Shown here: positions 9,608 to 21,126 of the stretch, piece by piece
Layout: each line of letters starts with the position of its first letter
How positions within the stretch are numbered: position 1 is the stretch's first letter
Assembly (NCBI GenBank): GCA_031761405.1
Contig: JASEVX010000011.1
Span: 25,469,238 to 25,533,237 of the forward strand
Direction: 5' to 3'
From: Serripes groenlandicus
Lineage: Eukaryota; Mollusca; Bivalvia; Cardiida; Cardiidae
Length of the DNA stretch: 64,000 bases
Position numbers and translations under genes: made by a program
Notes under the pieces: model-generated
What the model saw: only the letters and a program-made list of their open reading frames with translations
The model's database searches: none
Told to the model about the DNA's origin: nothing

Positions 9608-9792
9608 TCCAGAGGTCTAGATAAGGATGGGTATTTCAGCTCTTTCCCCCTAAATATCTCTCTTATTATCCAACTAAACTCTATGTTCTGGGTACTCATT
9701 GAGACGATTCTTTTGAGTACCCACAACATAGGGTTACAGGGTCAAATAAGGATTTTACAACATGCAAAAATGCCCCTTATCTAGAGATCTGA
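9608..9792 (+). mobile_element. M6 hairpin repeat
   Basis: CCAGAGGTCTAGATAAGG, TCTCTCTTATTATCCAAC, then a palindrome shortened in its left arm (TGGGTACTCATTGAGACG) and completed to the right (ATTCTTTTGAGTACCCACAA), followed by GTCAAATAAGGATTTTAC and CCCCTTATCTAGAG. Confidence 0.75.
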
Positions 9793-10475
9793 ACTTCTAT
9801 TTCCCCCCTTCTACAAAGGTTTTCCAAGAGACGTCAATTCCGAGGCATCAAAAGTATTCTCTCTTTTCTAAAAGAATCATTTTTCATCGAATTATCAGTC
9901 AGCACAGACGACTTTTTTTCCTTTCTTGATGTAAATCCAGACGTTTCGGAAATTAAGCATATATTGCTATGGGTGAAATATCAAACCTTATATTAAACAC
10001 GTCACAGAAAAACCGCAGCAATACAATTGTTTTTGACAAAAACAATTCAAGCCAAACCTTTCGGATTTTGATAGCGATTAAATAGCGTACTTGTATGACC
10101 ATAAACGTTCGAATTGGGGTTTGGATATACCGTTGTATAGCGAACTGGGATGATCGTGATTAGACAGCGCAAAGGGGTAGACTGATCAGGATCTTCGCTG
10201 GTCAGAATCTCCCCCAGACGATCGGTTATTGAGTGGCGTGGGATACTTTTTAACAGAATGTCAGTTTTGGTGAAATATCCAGGCGACACATGACGGGAGT
10301 CGGAAATTATTATTTTACGAATGTAAAACGATATCTGACACAATGTCAGTCAAGGAAACCAATAGATAATCTTATCATCTTCGTCGTATATCACAGCGTA
10401 TGATATTATATTAAGTTCTGTTGACAGGGGTCTTGGTGCGACTCGGTATTAGAATCACACACAATTTACCATCGT

Positions 10476-10683
10476 TTATATGGATTTAATGCCATGTTCT
10501 ATATCAGTTCAGTTGTATCACGTCGACAGCTCACTTATTCGTGATCCTGGGTAAATAAATGAGTACCATAGGCTAGGAAATGTGCCTTGCCTAACAGGCA
10601 CTCCACCGTGACCGCCGCGGCAGGGGGTCGAACCCGGAACGCCCGGTTCCAAATCTCCGACGGTAACCACTCGGCCACGGCTG
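10476..10683 (-). mobile_element. SINE-C
   Basis: Diverged tail (GGATTTAATGCCATGTTC), TTCGTGATCCTGGGTAAATA, TAGGCTAGGAAATGTGCC, and a tRNA-like head with the B-box complement GGGTCGAACCCGG and CCACTCGGCCACGGC. Confidence 0.75.
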
Positions 10684-11201
10684 GTTCCTATATACATGTA
10701 CTATGGTAAATACACGAATCGGGTTAAACATAATAATTGTGGAAAATACAAAAATGTAATTAAAAAGATAGGGATGCAATACATACGCCACATATCGTCT
10801 CGGTATTAATTGACAGAGAGTGTGATATTCGTTACCGTGAGAAATACCCATCATGCGGATTGTGTGTGACATATCATACATTCTTAGGCGACACGGCGGA
10901 TAGAAATATTTTTTTCTGTAGAAAAGGCCACACGCTGTTTTTTTTTTTTAAATCTGGCTGAGAATTCATATGAAATGACAGTAGGACTTGAAAATTGACA
11001 TATGAAATATTGTTTAAATTTGATTACGTCGAAGAAGTCGCCGATTAATGGTGACACATCTGTGTCGTATAAAAATGAACCGTCTGGAACAAAGAATATT
11101 GCTTTTTTACAAAAAAAAAAAAAGAAAAAGAGATTGATATACTTTACGTTTCCCCCTTAAAGAATGTGTTGACTATCTTAGCGACTTAATGAATCATATT
11201 T

Positions 11202-11226
11202 CCCCCCCCCCCCCCCCCCCCCCCCC
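11202..11226. repeat. Poly(C) tract
   Basis: Twenty-five consecutive C. Could form an i-motif, or a G-quadruplex on the other strand. Confidence 0.9.
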
Positions 11227-11428
11227 AATATGCTATTGTCACGTGTTCTTTGATTTTAAAGTTTTTGATTGTATTCTACGTTACTACCAGCAGTGTATGT
11301 TAGTTAAATCGAAGTTTCTCTCTGGTTCATTTGTATCGGTACTGCTGGTCGGTCCATCTCAGTGAATGGCGTCATTGCTATCCCAGCCACCCCGAGTGAT
11401 AAAGGAGAGGTCCCTACTTCAATTTCTA

Positions 11429-11470
11429 ACCCCCCACCCCCCCTCCCCCCCCCCCCCCCCCCACACACAC
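11429..11470. repeat. C-rich low-complexity tract
   Basis: C runs broken by single A/T, then an ACACACAC stretch. It abuts the left end of an M1 MITE. Confidence 0.85.
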
Positions 11471-11693
11471 ACCCCTGTTCCACATACAACAATTCTGCAG
11501 CAGACGACTTTGAACACATCTAGGCAAAAACACTAAAAAGTTTATAAACGTAAAGTATGATTACTGAAAATAGTTGAAAACATTGTGGCAAAAGGAGAAA
11601 TTGCTCGCTTTGAGCAATTTCTTCTTTTGTCACAATGTTTTCAAGAGTCGTCTGTTGCAGAGGCGTCAGAAAGTGTCTATATGTGGTAAAGGG
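11471..11693. mobile_element. M1 MITE
   Basis: The left end ACCCCTGTTCCACATAC is altered next to the C tract. TTCTGCAGCAGACGACTTTG, a central GAGAAATTGCTC/GAGCAATTTCTTC hairpin, and the right end GGTAAAGGG before TTAA (11694-11697) are intact. Confidence 0.85.
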
Positions 11694-11697
11694 TTAA

Positions 11698-12651
11698 ATA
11701 AATTATTTGGTTGACCCCACTGGATTTCGAACCCTGATCTTCTACTCAGTACCACGCATAGACGGTGATAATTTTTTATAATTTTGGGTTAATACAACTC
11801 TCATCATTTGATTGAAATATTCATATATATCCGTACAAAGTATACACACGTCTTCGATTAGCAATTTCCCGTGTTGTCATAATGTTTTCAACTCTATTCA
11901 ATGGTAAAACATTTATTTAAAGACGTTTCCCGTAGTTTTTCATAGATTTTTTAAAAGTTGCCTGCTGCAATTTTGTTCTAACGAATCACGAGTTCAGATA
12001 CTGGACACGTCTTTATGCAAATGCTTAAAGTCACAGCCAACCGAGTCAACCTGACATAGATACCGGCCTAAGATAAAGTGCCCATACAGTAATTCATTTA
12101 TTTATTCATTTATCTTGTTAATCGTACACATAATCTCCATTGTTTCATGCACTTCTTAATTAATGGAATAGTTACCGTAAGTACATTTTGGTGATTTGGT
12201 AAAAATAATAAAACTCTGAAATTAAATGAGTTGTCATCACAGCAGATTGCTCGCAGACAACCTAACGCATTTACCCCTACGCACGAAATTGTGTAGCGGC
12301 TATGTTTGACGTATCAAAACATCCGTCTAACGCTGCAGCTTTAATACACTGATCATATTCTGGGAGGCGTCGAGGGGGGCGTCTCCAACTACTTAACTTA
12401 CAATGTAGAGCCGGGCCAATCTTGTTTTATTGGTTTTATTGCCGTGCTATTCTTATGTAATAATACGAATATCCTCCCACATATGTCCGGACAGTTATGT
12501 AGTCAATATGAAGAGTAAAACAAGCGGCTGTGTACTTTTTGTGATGAAAGAGATATTGAAGAAGAATATGATTTTGTTTAAATCTGTCGGGCTTACGCTA
12601 ATACATATATCAGAACTAATATGTAAAACCTTACTACAGAACCAAAAGAAA
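11698..12651. other. No feature seen
   Basis: AT-rich. GTTGTCATAATGTTTTCAACT and GTTGCCTGCTGCAATTTTG near 11875-11975 suggest a very decayed M1. Otherwise nothing, up to the assembly gap. Confidence 0.5.
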
Positions 12652-12851
12652 NNNNNNNNNNNNNNNNNNNNNNNNNNNNNNNNNNNNNNNNNNNNNNNNN
12701 NNNNNNNNNNNNNNNNNNNNNNNNNNNNNNNNNNNNNNNNNNNNNNNNNNNNNNNNNNNNNNNNNNNNNNNNNNNNNNNNNNNNNNNNNNNNNNNNNNNN
12801 NNNNNNNNNNNNNNNNNNNNNNNNNNNNNNNNNNNNNNNNNNNNNNNNNNN
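12652..12851. other. Assembly gap (200 N)
   Basis: Exactly 200 N. The round number suggests a placeholder, so the true gap size is unknown. Apparent open frames across it are artefacts. Confidence 0.99.
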
Positions 12852-14640
12852 TATATTCTGAAAACATGATATATCAGACATGTGAATTTGTAAGTGATTG
12901 TACCACACGTAACTCAGTGCATAATTCTTATTTTAAACCCCTATGTCTAGCTTGGAGCAAACAAAAAAAAATGACAATGACTAAAGGTCATTTTTTTTAT
13001 GATAAAATATGTGTAATATTTAACAAATGTAGTCTAAATCATTGTAGAAAGTATACAGAAACAAAATACAAAAGTAAAAATACATTTTCCAAACCTAAAA
13101 TATTTTCCCCATCACTTCCCAACATATATACTTTTTTTTCTGACGACTTTATTAATAATATTTCCACCAATCGTGTGTGTTACATACATGATAACATTTT
13201 ACCAATATATCTTAACTCAGTTAATGTTCATCAATATAATGCACACACGTTTGTAACAAGATTGCGTTGTCTTAGTTTCTCGCAATAACTGAGGAATTGT
13301 GTTGAGCACACTTTATATGACGCACCGCTTGAGTCCCGTTTTAAGTAGAGTAACCATGGTAATATTATTTGTTGAATAAGTGGAGTTAGAGCCAAACTTT
13401 AGACCATACTATTTTAAACTGACTTATTTAGGATTTTTTTAATGTTCTCGAACGGAATAAAAGAACTAATGAACATGCTCAGATGTGTGACTACTTTAGT
13501 CGCTTCCTGAAATCGGGGCCTGTACTAGGAGAGTATTATAATACCCATATGTTTTATATGCGGTGCATGTTTCATCATAAACCACAAAACTTTCCGGCAT
13601 TCTCCAAAATTATTTATCTGGAAAATACCGAGTATGCCTGATAGAGATTAACAGTACACCGTCCATTTTTGGTAGACTTGCGCATGCGCAGAGGCTGCCA
13701 TAGTCATAGTGAGTTTGAAGTCACGTGATGTATATGCCCTTCACCACCAACAATTAAGTGCAATTTTTGGTTTGACTAATTTACGAATGCTCACAAAAGC
13801 AAACATAGAGTAACGAAAAAATATCCGATTATTCAAGCTTATAATAGAAAATAACAAGTCTTGTAAGTGTAAATATCATATTTAAAGTGTACACAATTAT
13901 TTAGATATCACTACGCCAATATAGCACTGCACCGCGCAATTACCCTTTGTAAATTGTAACCCTTTTTTCCCTCTCGGCAGAGATGTAAACATCCACTCGC
14001 CCGCTAGCATAAGCGAGTGGAATGAAGGATCGGCTAGTACGAAATTCTAGGCGCTAGTCCATACATATTCGTTCATGTCCTTATTCATAAAGATAGTATG
14101 CATTGCTAAGCCTTTTCTTTCTCTTTCTCTCAGTCCATCTTTTCCTTCGACAACGATTAACGATGACTTTTGCATTCTGGATAGGTGCTTTCGACAAGGT
14201 CCGCGTCTAAAGAAACAAATTTCATCAAATGATTTGAGCGCTTTAAATCACTTGTTTATAAAGCGTTTAGAATACTTTGATTATAATAGGCAGAACGAAT
14301 AAATCTTGCAAGAAATCGATCATTTCTTTCGGCCAAAATCAGGTAAATGACCCGCGGATATTGGTTGTTACAACATAACTGATTCATCCTTTTATTCTAA
14401 ATTTGTATTACACAGTTCAAAATTAGATATTGACATTTTGTTCGTTATGATTTTGACGCGATTCAAGATTTTGACGCGATTATTTCGTTCATAGAGTTGA
14501 TTACTAACAGATGACTAAGTTGATGATGGAAAGAACATTAACAAGTTAAGTTAAGCTAAAACATGCACAGGCAGGCGAGTGTTTCATTAGGATAAGTGCA
14601 ACACTCAATTCCCAATCCTGCTTGCCCTTTAACAAATCAC
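12852..14640. other. No coding region supported
   Basis: An open frame at 12866-13288 is rich in Asn, Lys, Phe and Ser, as expected by chance in AT-rich DNA. Only the motif cluster at 13679-13735 stands out. Confidence 0.5.
13679..13735. promoter_or_regulatory. Candidate promoter-type motif cluster (NRF-1 palindrome and E-box)
   Basis: TGCGCATGCGCA at 13679-13690 is a complete NRF-1 consensus palindrome. It is followed by AGGCTGCCATAGTC and, about 30 bp on, GTCACGTGATG, which contains a CACGTG E-box. Such clusters mark TATA-less housekeeping promoters in animals, but no exon can be assigned on either side, so this is only a candidate. Confidence 0.25.
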
Positions 14641-14854
14641 AACCCACCCCACAATATAAAAACTCTGCAGCAGACGAATTAAAAAAAATCTGAGCAAAGA
14701 TACAGAAAATCACATTTATTGGAAGTGTAATAATTGAATATAGTTGAAAACATTGTTGCAAAAGGAGAAAGCTTGTTATGAGCAATTTCTTCTTCTGCAT
14801 CAATGTTTTCAAAAGTCGTCGGCTACAATTACGTATGCAAGTGGGAAAGGTTTA
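14641..14854. mobile_element. M1 MITE
   Basis: CTCTGCAGCAGACGAATT on the left, TTGAAAACATTGTTGCAAAA core, AAAGTCGTCGGCTACAATT on the right and GTGGGAAAGGTTTAA at the end. One hairpin arm is damaged. Confidence 0.75.
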
Positions 14855-15354
14855 AATAAGAAACACTTTTTCAAATGATAGTCAGTTGGCTATTCTAGTA
14901 TATAATGTCCGTCTTAAATAATAATGACAAAACTTTCAAAAACCAAGAAAAAGATTTTTTACAATTTAATTGAAAACATATTTACAAAGTTGGGAAAGTT
15001 GTCCCTTTCCGTGCTTTTTTTATGAGAGTTCAAATCACAAGCAAAACTTATGGGACAGAGTTGACAAATAACACATTGACACAATTTCAGATTTAGGCTT
15101 TGTTTCTGTCAAACTGCTGAAGAAGACAACACTGAGACACACATTTTGATTAAAAGTTTATTTAAAAAAAGGAATAATTTTATTTATGATAAACAACATT
15201 ACAATGATGGTGTAGAAAATACATGTCAACAATACATTTTTCAATTTGTACATTCATTGCACAGACCAAATCTTAGCAAGTTTGAAATTATGGACCTCTC
15301 AGCACATTTTTTTCTCAATTCATTACTTCTTGGCAGGATTTTACTGCTAAAATA

Positions 15355-15790
15355 TATAGATTGGCGATGTCTGTCTCTCCGTCTGTCTGTTCATCAACAT
15401 TTTGGTTAAAGTTTCAGGTTGAGGCAAAATCTCAGCACTGGAAAGGGTTACACACTTGAAACTTTGCCTGAAGGTAACCAGTAACAAGTTCTATTGATTT
15501 ATATGGTTACTTTGACCTTGACCTTGGTTTGTCAATTTTCAAGGTCAAATTGCCGACAATCCGGCGTTACAGTCTTCAGCAGTTTCTTGTTAAATATAAC
15601 ATAAGAAAGCCTTCCCTCAACATTTTGAAAACACCCTCAGAAGTCACCAGAATGCACCATGTTGCGTCCAGGATTTCAATTTTCTTTTTAAACATCAAGT
15701 CAAGGGTAAAATATGATAACTTAAGTGAAAGTTTCAGTTGTTTCATTTGAGCGCCACAGGGGGACTGTATGTCACCATTTGCACTTCTGT
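15355..15790 (+). repeat. Bivalve-type interspersed repeat (unclassified)
   Basis: GTCTGTCTCTCCGTCTGTCT, then TTTTGGTTAAAGTTTCAGG, ACTTTGACCTTGACCTTGG paired with TTCAAGGTCAAATTG, and GAGCGCCACAGGGGGACTGT. I recognise this style of repeat from bivalve genomes, but no ends or duplication could be set. Confidence 0.35.
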
Positions 15791-15990
15791 ATCTCTTCTT
15801 AAACGATCGCAATTCTACCTTCTGTACTTTCAGTACTTTGATTTAAAAAAGTGCTTGCTATGAATTAAAACACCCTTAGCTTATCAGAGATAGCAAATCT
15901 TGAATATAACTTAAAGCTGCAAAATATTGGCCATTGATTCAGAGTCAGCAGCAATCAACGCCTACTTCTCTGACTGATTGTTATAATCAG

Positions 15991-16020
15991 GGGCACTATA
16001 TTACATGTAATATAGTGTCC
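15991..16020. repeat. 30-bp palindrome
   Basis: GGGCACTATATTACATGTAA followed by TATAGTGTCC; it pairs with itself except at one position. Isolated, with no known family. Confidence 0.7.
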
Positions 16021-16496
16021 TTGTTATAATGAACCAGCCTTTTGCTTTGTAACATATGCCGGCGAAACGTTTCATTTTGACAAGTTTCTCCTTTTCGGAC
16101 AAATGGTATATCACAGATTGTATTTAGCAACGGCGGCAAATCTTCCCTGTCTGAGGTCACTGAGTGAAGTATCAGTGGTTTGAGTTCGATAAAAGGTTCG
16201 GCTAAAAGGAAGGACGTATTTTATTATTTCCTCACGATTCCTTGTTGTTTTTATCTGAATGAACCTTCAAGGTGTGTTGGTTCTAGTGTTCAAATATGAA
16301 CATTCGCGCTGTAAACAAGAATGTCACTGACCCGAAGCAGGTGTGTTTTATATTTGTACTGTTTTTACAGGATTGCAAAAAAACACATTTGTATTGTATT
16401 GTGCATTACCCTTTAGCGGGTAAAGGCCAATCCCCGTTGACTAAGTTGGTAAGAACTCTGGATGTCAATCAACGGTTGTTAGTTCGAACACCAGCA

Positions 16497-16760
16497 GATT
16501 GATTGATAGATTGGGGTTTAACGCCGTTTTTAACAATTGCTCAGTTAAATCACGGCGGCCAGTTCACCTACTCATGCATTTCCTGGTTTTCTCACACCAG
16601 TACTCCACACAACAATCTTTCAAAGCAACTGGCTGCTTTTCCACATAGACTTAGCCCATTGGTGGAAGACGTGTGACGCATGTCTCATTGACTTTTGTCA
16701 ATCGTCGGAAAGAAAGTTGGCCGAGCCGGGATCCGAACTCACAACCCCTGTTCCGACGTT
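16497..16760 (-). mobile_element. SINE-A, head truncated
   Basis: Tail GATTGATTGATAGATTGGGG, GTTTAACGCCGTTTTTAACA, the usual body and GCCGAGCCGGGATCCGAACT. Similarity stops inside the tRNA-like part after ACAACCCCTG. Confidence 0.75.
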
Positions 16761-16870
16761 TGACTAATTTCAATGCGACTAGCGCCATTCGTCTCTCAGC
16801 AATGTGCTAAAAAGTATATTTGGAGGCAGTGAGTTGCTTAGAAAAATCTGTTGTGTGGAGTTCTGGAGGA

Positions 16871-17138
16871 AGATTGATTGTTTGGTGTTAACGCCGCTAT
16901 TAACAATCTTTCAGTTATTTCACGGCGTTTCTTTACAGTAAGCCTTACCACGACCACTGGTCCATTTATCCTGACAACAGCCAGTTAGTCGTTATGCTAA
17001 ACCCGCAACCCTGGATGCCATGGAGGATAGCCATTACTATCATTTTCAATGTATTTGACAACATGAGCCGATCGGTGATCGAAGCCGCGACCTTCTGCAC
17101 CCGAGGCGGACGCTCTACCACTATACCAACGGGGCAGT
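16871..17138 (-). mobile_element. SINE-B
   Basis: GATTGATTGTTTGGTGTTAA tail, TTTCAGTTATTTCACGGCG, CCACTGGTCCATTTATCCTG, and a tRNA-like head ending TCTACCACTATACCAACGGG. Confidence 0.8.
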
Positions 17139-17225
17139 CTCTGGTGTAAGAGAGCACCGGGCAACAGAAGTGTATGTTAACTCGCCACCGTGACATGAAG
17201 GAAACATTGTTGAAAACAACGTTAT

Positions 17226-17442
17226 CCCTTTCCCTAATATAGACGCTTTCTGACGCCTCTGCAGCAGACGGTTTTTCGAAAACATAGTAACAAAAGAAGA
17301 AATTACTCGAGCAATTTCTCCTTTTACCACAATGTTTTCCATTTTTAGTCATAGGTTATCCATTCAATTATAGCGATTTTCTATTTTTTGACAAAATATG
17401 TTCAAAGTCGTCTGCTGCAGAATTGTCGTATGAGGGAAAGGG
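17226..17442. mobile_element. M1 MITE
   Basis: CCCTTTCCCTAATATAGACG on the left (TTAT instead of TTAA beside it), CTCTGCAGCAGACGG, a shortened central hairpin, TTTCTATTTTTTGACAAAAT, GTCGTCTGCTGCAGAATTG and GAGGGAAAGGG before TTAA. Confidence 0.85.
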
Positions 17443-17446
17443 TTAA

Positions 17447-18424
17447 AATGTAATATAATCAATAACCTGGTACTGACGCCACAAGACCCTTTATATATCA
17501 AACAACTGTAAAGAACAGTGTGGGAAAACGCTAAATTTAATCAACATAACAAATGTCTCAATTTCCCACAATATTTTCAACTTTGTATCAAAATTATCTT
17601 TCCATTTCCTAGAATTTCTGTAGCTGATATTGTTTAGCCAGATGTATTCTTATTATGAAGTTCTTGAAACTAATTGATTTTAAATGCATTCCTTGTTTTT
17701 ACACCTGTCTTATAAGTAATGGAGAATTAGACATCAATTAAAAAGACGTTTTGATGCAACGTTTTGCTATACATACACCTAGGATAAAAAGTAACTCCAC
17801 AAAGATTGCATTCATATTTTAAAACAATTAATATAGCACGTATTGAATCATTATAAATGAAGAAATCGATTTTATGGCTGGTTTTGAAATAACTTTAGCA
17901 AGGAGGAATGGAATAACATTTCCGAGCGCTAAAATCATTAGCTTATCTCTGAAATGAATAGGGTTGCGAATGACGTGTTTAGGGTTGAGTGAAAAACACC
18001 CGATTTTGACAGACTTTGATACATTAAGTTAACATATCCATGGACATGCTGATGTAATGTTACATTCACTCTGTTTATTAGCCACTAAATCAATACATTA
18101 TTTCGTACTGTGTATTTCATAATGTAGATTTGACAGAATTTTGAAAAGTGATGATAGAAATTTAAATATTCATCAGAATCTTTGTAAACACCATTTTTAC
18201 AGTTAAAATATACATCAAACAAGTCATCTGTAAACCTTCGTATTCGCCGTTTGTCTGTATTTTAATTGTAGGAATAATACGAGATAAAAGTGTTTGTAGC
18301 TTAACGTTTGCCCGTGTGTTTATTTGTATCGACATATATCGATAACCGAAACTTTGATCTTAAAATAAGACATCCCGAATCCCCTTTACTCAATTTATAT
18401 GAGTTATATGATTATATGTGTTCG
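17447..18424. other. No feature seen
   Basis: AT-rich single-copy-looking DNA with no domain, palindrome or repeat that I can name. Confidence 0.5.
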
Positions 18425-18640
18425 TATATCCTCCCATGTAATGCGTCATTTCAAGTTTCAATGTGGTACAAGTAGTGCTGCACCCCGCCCCAATAATATA
18501 TTAAAGTACATATATAACCTGTAAGGCGTCATTTCACTTTACACTGTGGTACATGTAGCTCGTCTACACGCTGCCCCCATTATACATTTTAAGTATATAT
18601 AACCTGTAAGGCGTCATTTCACGTCTACATCTTATTAGGG
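18425..18640. repeat. Tandem duplication, about 84-bp unit
   Basis: ACCTGTAAGGCGTCATTTCAC recurs at 18518 and 18602, with a more diverged copy (GTAATGCGTCATTTC) before them. Units include TGTGGTACA(A/T)GTAG and a GCCCC-rich stretch. Confidence 0.65.
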
Positions 18641-18747
18641 AAACATCAATGATGAAACACGCTCTAAAGTATTTAAGTATTACTTAGCCTTAAGTATCAT
18701 TGGTGAGATTGGACCCACGAACACAAAATGATGAAATACGATCTTAA

Positions 18748-18954
18748 CTCTTTCAGCGCCGAATTGTTTAAAGTAGACTCTTCCATTTTCAAAATCGGGC
18801 GTCTCCATTTCTCATGTAATAAATGTGTTGGACTATTTTAAAAGATAAAAAGCAAAAAAAACTGATTTCAGGTGAGACAGCTCGTCACGAGCTAGCTCAC
18901 CTGAATCTGTATTGTTTGCAAAAACCTCATTATTGCCTTTGGCGCTGAAAAGAG
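18748..18954. mobile_element. M2 MITE, TTAA-flanked
   Basis: TTAA at 18744-18747 and 18955-18958; ends CTCTTTCAGCGCCGAATTG and TTTGGCGCTGAAAAGAG; central palindrome AGCTCGTCACGAGCT inside CAGGTGAGACAG/AGCTCACCTG. Confidence 0.8.
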
Positions 18955-19222
18955 TTAAGTATTACTTTACGAGTTGGTGGAATTGTTCCCATGTCATTAT
19001 CTTGCGAGACAGTGCATATCCACCGCTTGATTCCTCACTGTTCGCGGATGCAATAAGATCCCAAAACGCCAGACTTGGCTTATAATAGAACTCGGACGCG
19101 TGCCTAATCTGTGATCTGGGTTATTTAGAGGGTTTTATTGAACATCGAAGATTAACGGTTATTAGCATGATTGGTACTCGTCCACTTCTAGGAAACGCGT
19201 TATAATCTTATGGATTCCAGAA

Positions 19223-19640
19223 TATTGCCAGAACGTTTAACTAATATTGCTAGAACGTTTAATTAATATTGCTAGAACGTTTAACTAATATTGCTAGAAC
19301 GTTTAACTAATATTGATAGAACGTTTAACTAATATTGCTAGAACGTTTAACTAATATTGCTAGAACGTTTAACTAATATTGCCAGAACGTTTAACTAATA
19401 TTGCTAGAACGTTTAACTAATATTGCCAGAACGTTAAACTAATATTGCCAGAACTTTTAACTAATATTGCTAGAACTTTTAACTAATATTGCTAGAACGT
19501 TTAACTAATATTGCTAGAACGTTTAACTAATATTGCCAGAACGTTTAACTAATATTGCTAGAACGTTTAACTAATATTGCCAGAACGTTACACTAATATT
19601 GCCAGAACGTTTAACTAATATTGCTAGAACTTTTAACTAA
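19223..19640. repeat. Minisatellite, 22-bp unit, 19 copies
   Basis: The unit TATTGCTAGAACGTTTAACTAA repeats with an exact 22-bp period over 418 bp. Variants are T/C in TTGCYAG and loss of CG (AACTTTT). The unit holds two small palindromes, AACGTT and GTTTAAC. Copies are highly alike, pointing to recent expansion or homogenisation. Confidence 0.95.
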
Positions 19641-19814
19641 GTAATGTGTTTTTTCTCCGTTTCTGCCATATCCTGATGCAAGTTTAGTCGGAGTCTTGTA
19701 TGAACTCAGGGTTGAAGTCAATCACTCAATTTCTTTTCAATAAGTATTCATGTATTAGCAGGAACGTAGATAAGAGAAGAAAATTATGTGCCATCCGAGA
19801 GTGAGTAATTGTTC

Positions 19815-19890
19815 TTTATCCATTTCCCACTGGCAGACGCATTTCGACGCATCTATTTGAAAACAATGTGGACAAAAAGATTACACTTGA
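19815..19890. mobile_element. M1-like remnant
   Basis: ATCCATTTCCCACTGGCAGACG and TTTGAAAACAATGTGGACAA resemble the left half of M1; the rest is lost. Confidence 0.45.
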
Positions 19891-19995
19891 TGAGAATGCA
19901 ATTGATTTTCTAGAAAAATGTCCCGGATCATCCCGGTATGCCGGCTATTTTTCAACGGGAGCTAACGGGACCAGAAACGGGACAGTGAGCAAGGG

Positions 19996-20290
19996 TTGAT
20001 TGATTGATTGGAGTTTAACGCCGTTTTTAACAATTTCTCAGTTATATCACGGCGGCCAGTTCACCTACTCATGTATTTCCTGGTTTTCTCTCCAATACTC
20101 CACACAACAATCTTCCCAAGCAACAGGCTGCTTTTCCACATAGACTGAGCCCATTGGTGGAAGACGAATGACGCATGTCGCATTGACTTTTGTCAATCAT
20201 CGGAAAGAAAGTTGGCCGAGCCGGGATTCGAACTCACAACCCCTGGATTGACAGCCCGCGTCGCTACCGACTGAGCTACCGAGACTCGGC
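19996..20290 (-). mobile_element. SINE-A, full length
   Basis: GATTGATTGATTGGAGTTTA tail, AATTTCTCAGTTATATCACG, CCCATTGGTGGAAGACGAAT, and a tRNA-like head ACCGACTGAGCTACCGAGAC. An 18-base A run follows directly at 20291-20308, on the head side rather than the tail side. Confidence 0.88.
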
Positions 20291-20308
20291 AAAAAAAAAA
20301 AAAAAAAA

Positions 20309-20875
20309 GAAATGTGCATCGGCCGGGAGTGAGCAAGGGACTTTAGATTGGACTATAAAGGGAGTCAGTTTAATGAGAATTTGAATAGTACGATATCAAA
20401 TTTAAACGAGGCTGACAGTCTAACTAATTTCCCTGGTGGGCTTTAACTTAGATTGACGTGCATATTAAAGAATGTACATTTTTGTTATTGTACATGCTCC
20501 TATCGTTGATATCCCTGCTGACGCTGATTAGAATTGTAATCTTGTGACCACCATTTTTCGTTAATACAATTATCAAACGTCAGTGAATTTATAAAAAAAA
20601 AAACCCATTGATATTGAGTCAGTACATGTCAGAAGGTACAGGCTGGCTTTTGAGAGTAGTTTAGATTCAGATCACCTGGTGCCCGCACAGTCTGATCAAG
20701 ATCTACACTGTTTTCATATTACTGACATGAACTTGTTATAAGATTTCGTGCAGATAATGATAAGACTGAGAAGGTAGACAAGATGATGTAAATATAAATC
20801 AGTTTTATCTTTTTTTATGTCATTGAACGCAGGGAAACAATAGGACTGGGACAGTTTGTTTGTTTTGTTTTTTGT
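20309..20875. other. Old repeat remnant only
   Basis: GATCACCTGGTGCCCGCACAG with TCTGATCAAGATCTACACTG near 20680 resembles fragments near 30660 and 37040; an old interspersed repeat of unknown type. Confidence 0.4.
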
Positions 20876-21066
20876 TTTTTTTCACCGTTTTCAACATTAT
20901 TTCAGTTCACTTATCCATGATCCCTGGGTAAACAAACCAGTACTAGGCTAGGAAATGTGCCGTGCTAAAGTTCACTCCACCATGACCACAGCTCCGCGAC
21001 TAGGGATTAAACCCAGGACGCCTGGTTCCCAAATCACCGACGCTAACCACTAGGCCATGACGGATT
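20876..21066 (-). mobile_element. SINE-C
   Basis: Shared tail partly lost (CACCGTTTTCAACATTATTTC), CCATGATCCCTGGGTAAACA, AGTACTAGGCTAGGAAATG, B-box complement GGGATTAAACCCAGG and ACCACTAGGCCATGACGG. Confidence 0.78.
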
Positions 21067-21126
21067 GGAAAACAGACATACACGGAAGAATTCAGAGTAA
21101 CGAAATTGTTTAGTCGGGGAGCCTTA

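Noticed and set aside
12430..13288. Open frames across and right of the first N gap
   Set aside because: The frames cross N bases, or are made of the Asn/Lys/Phe/Ser/Tyr-rich residues expected by chance in AT-rich DNA. No domain and no splice context.
15146..15409. 87-residue frame near a bivalve-type repeat
   Set aside because: Its C-terminal half lies in the repeat (GTCTGTCTCTCCGTCTGTCT), and there is no domain.
19223..19640. Possible CRISPR array (regular short repeats)
   Set aside because: The 22-bp units are contiguous with no unique spacers, and the genome is eukaryotic. It is a minisatellite.
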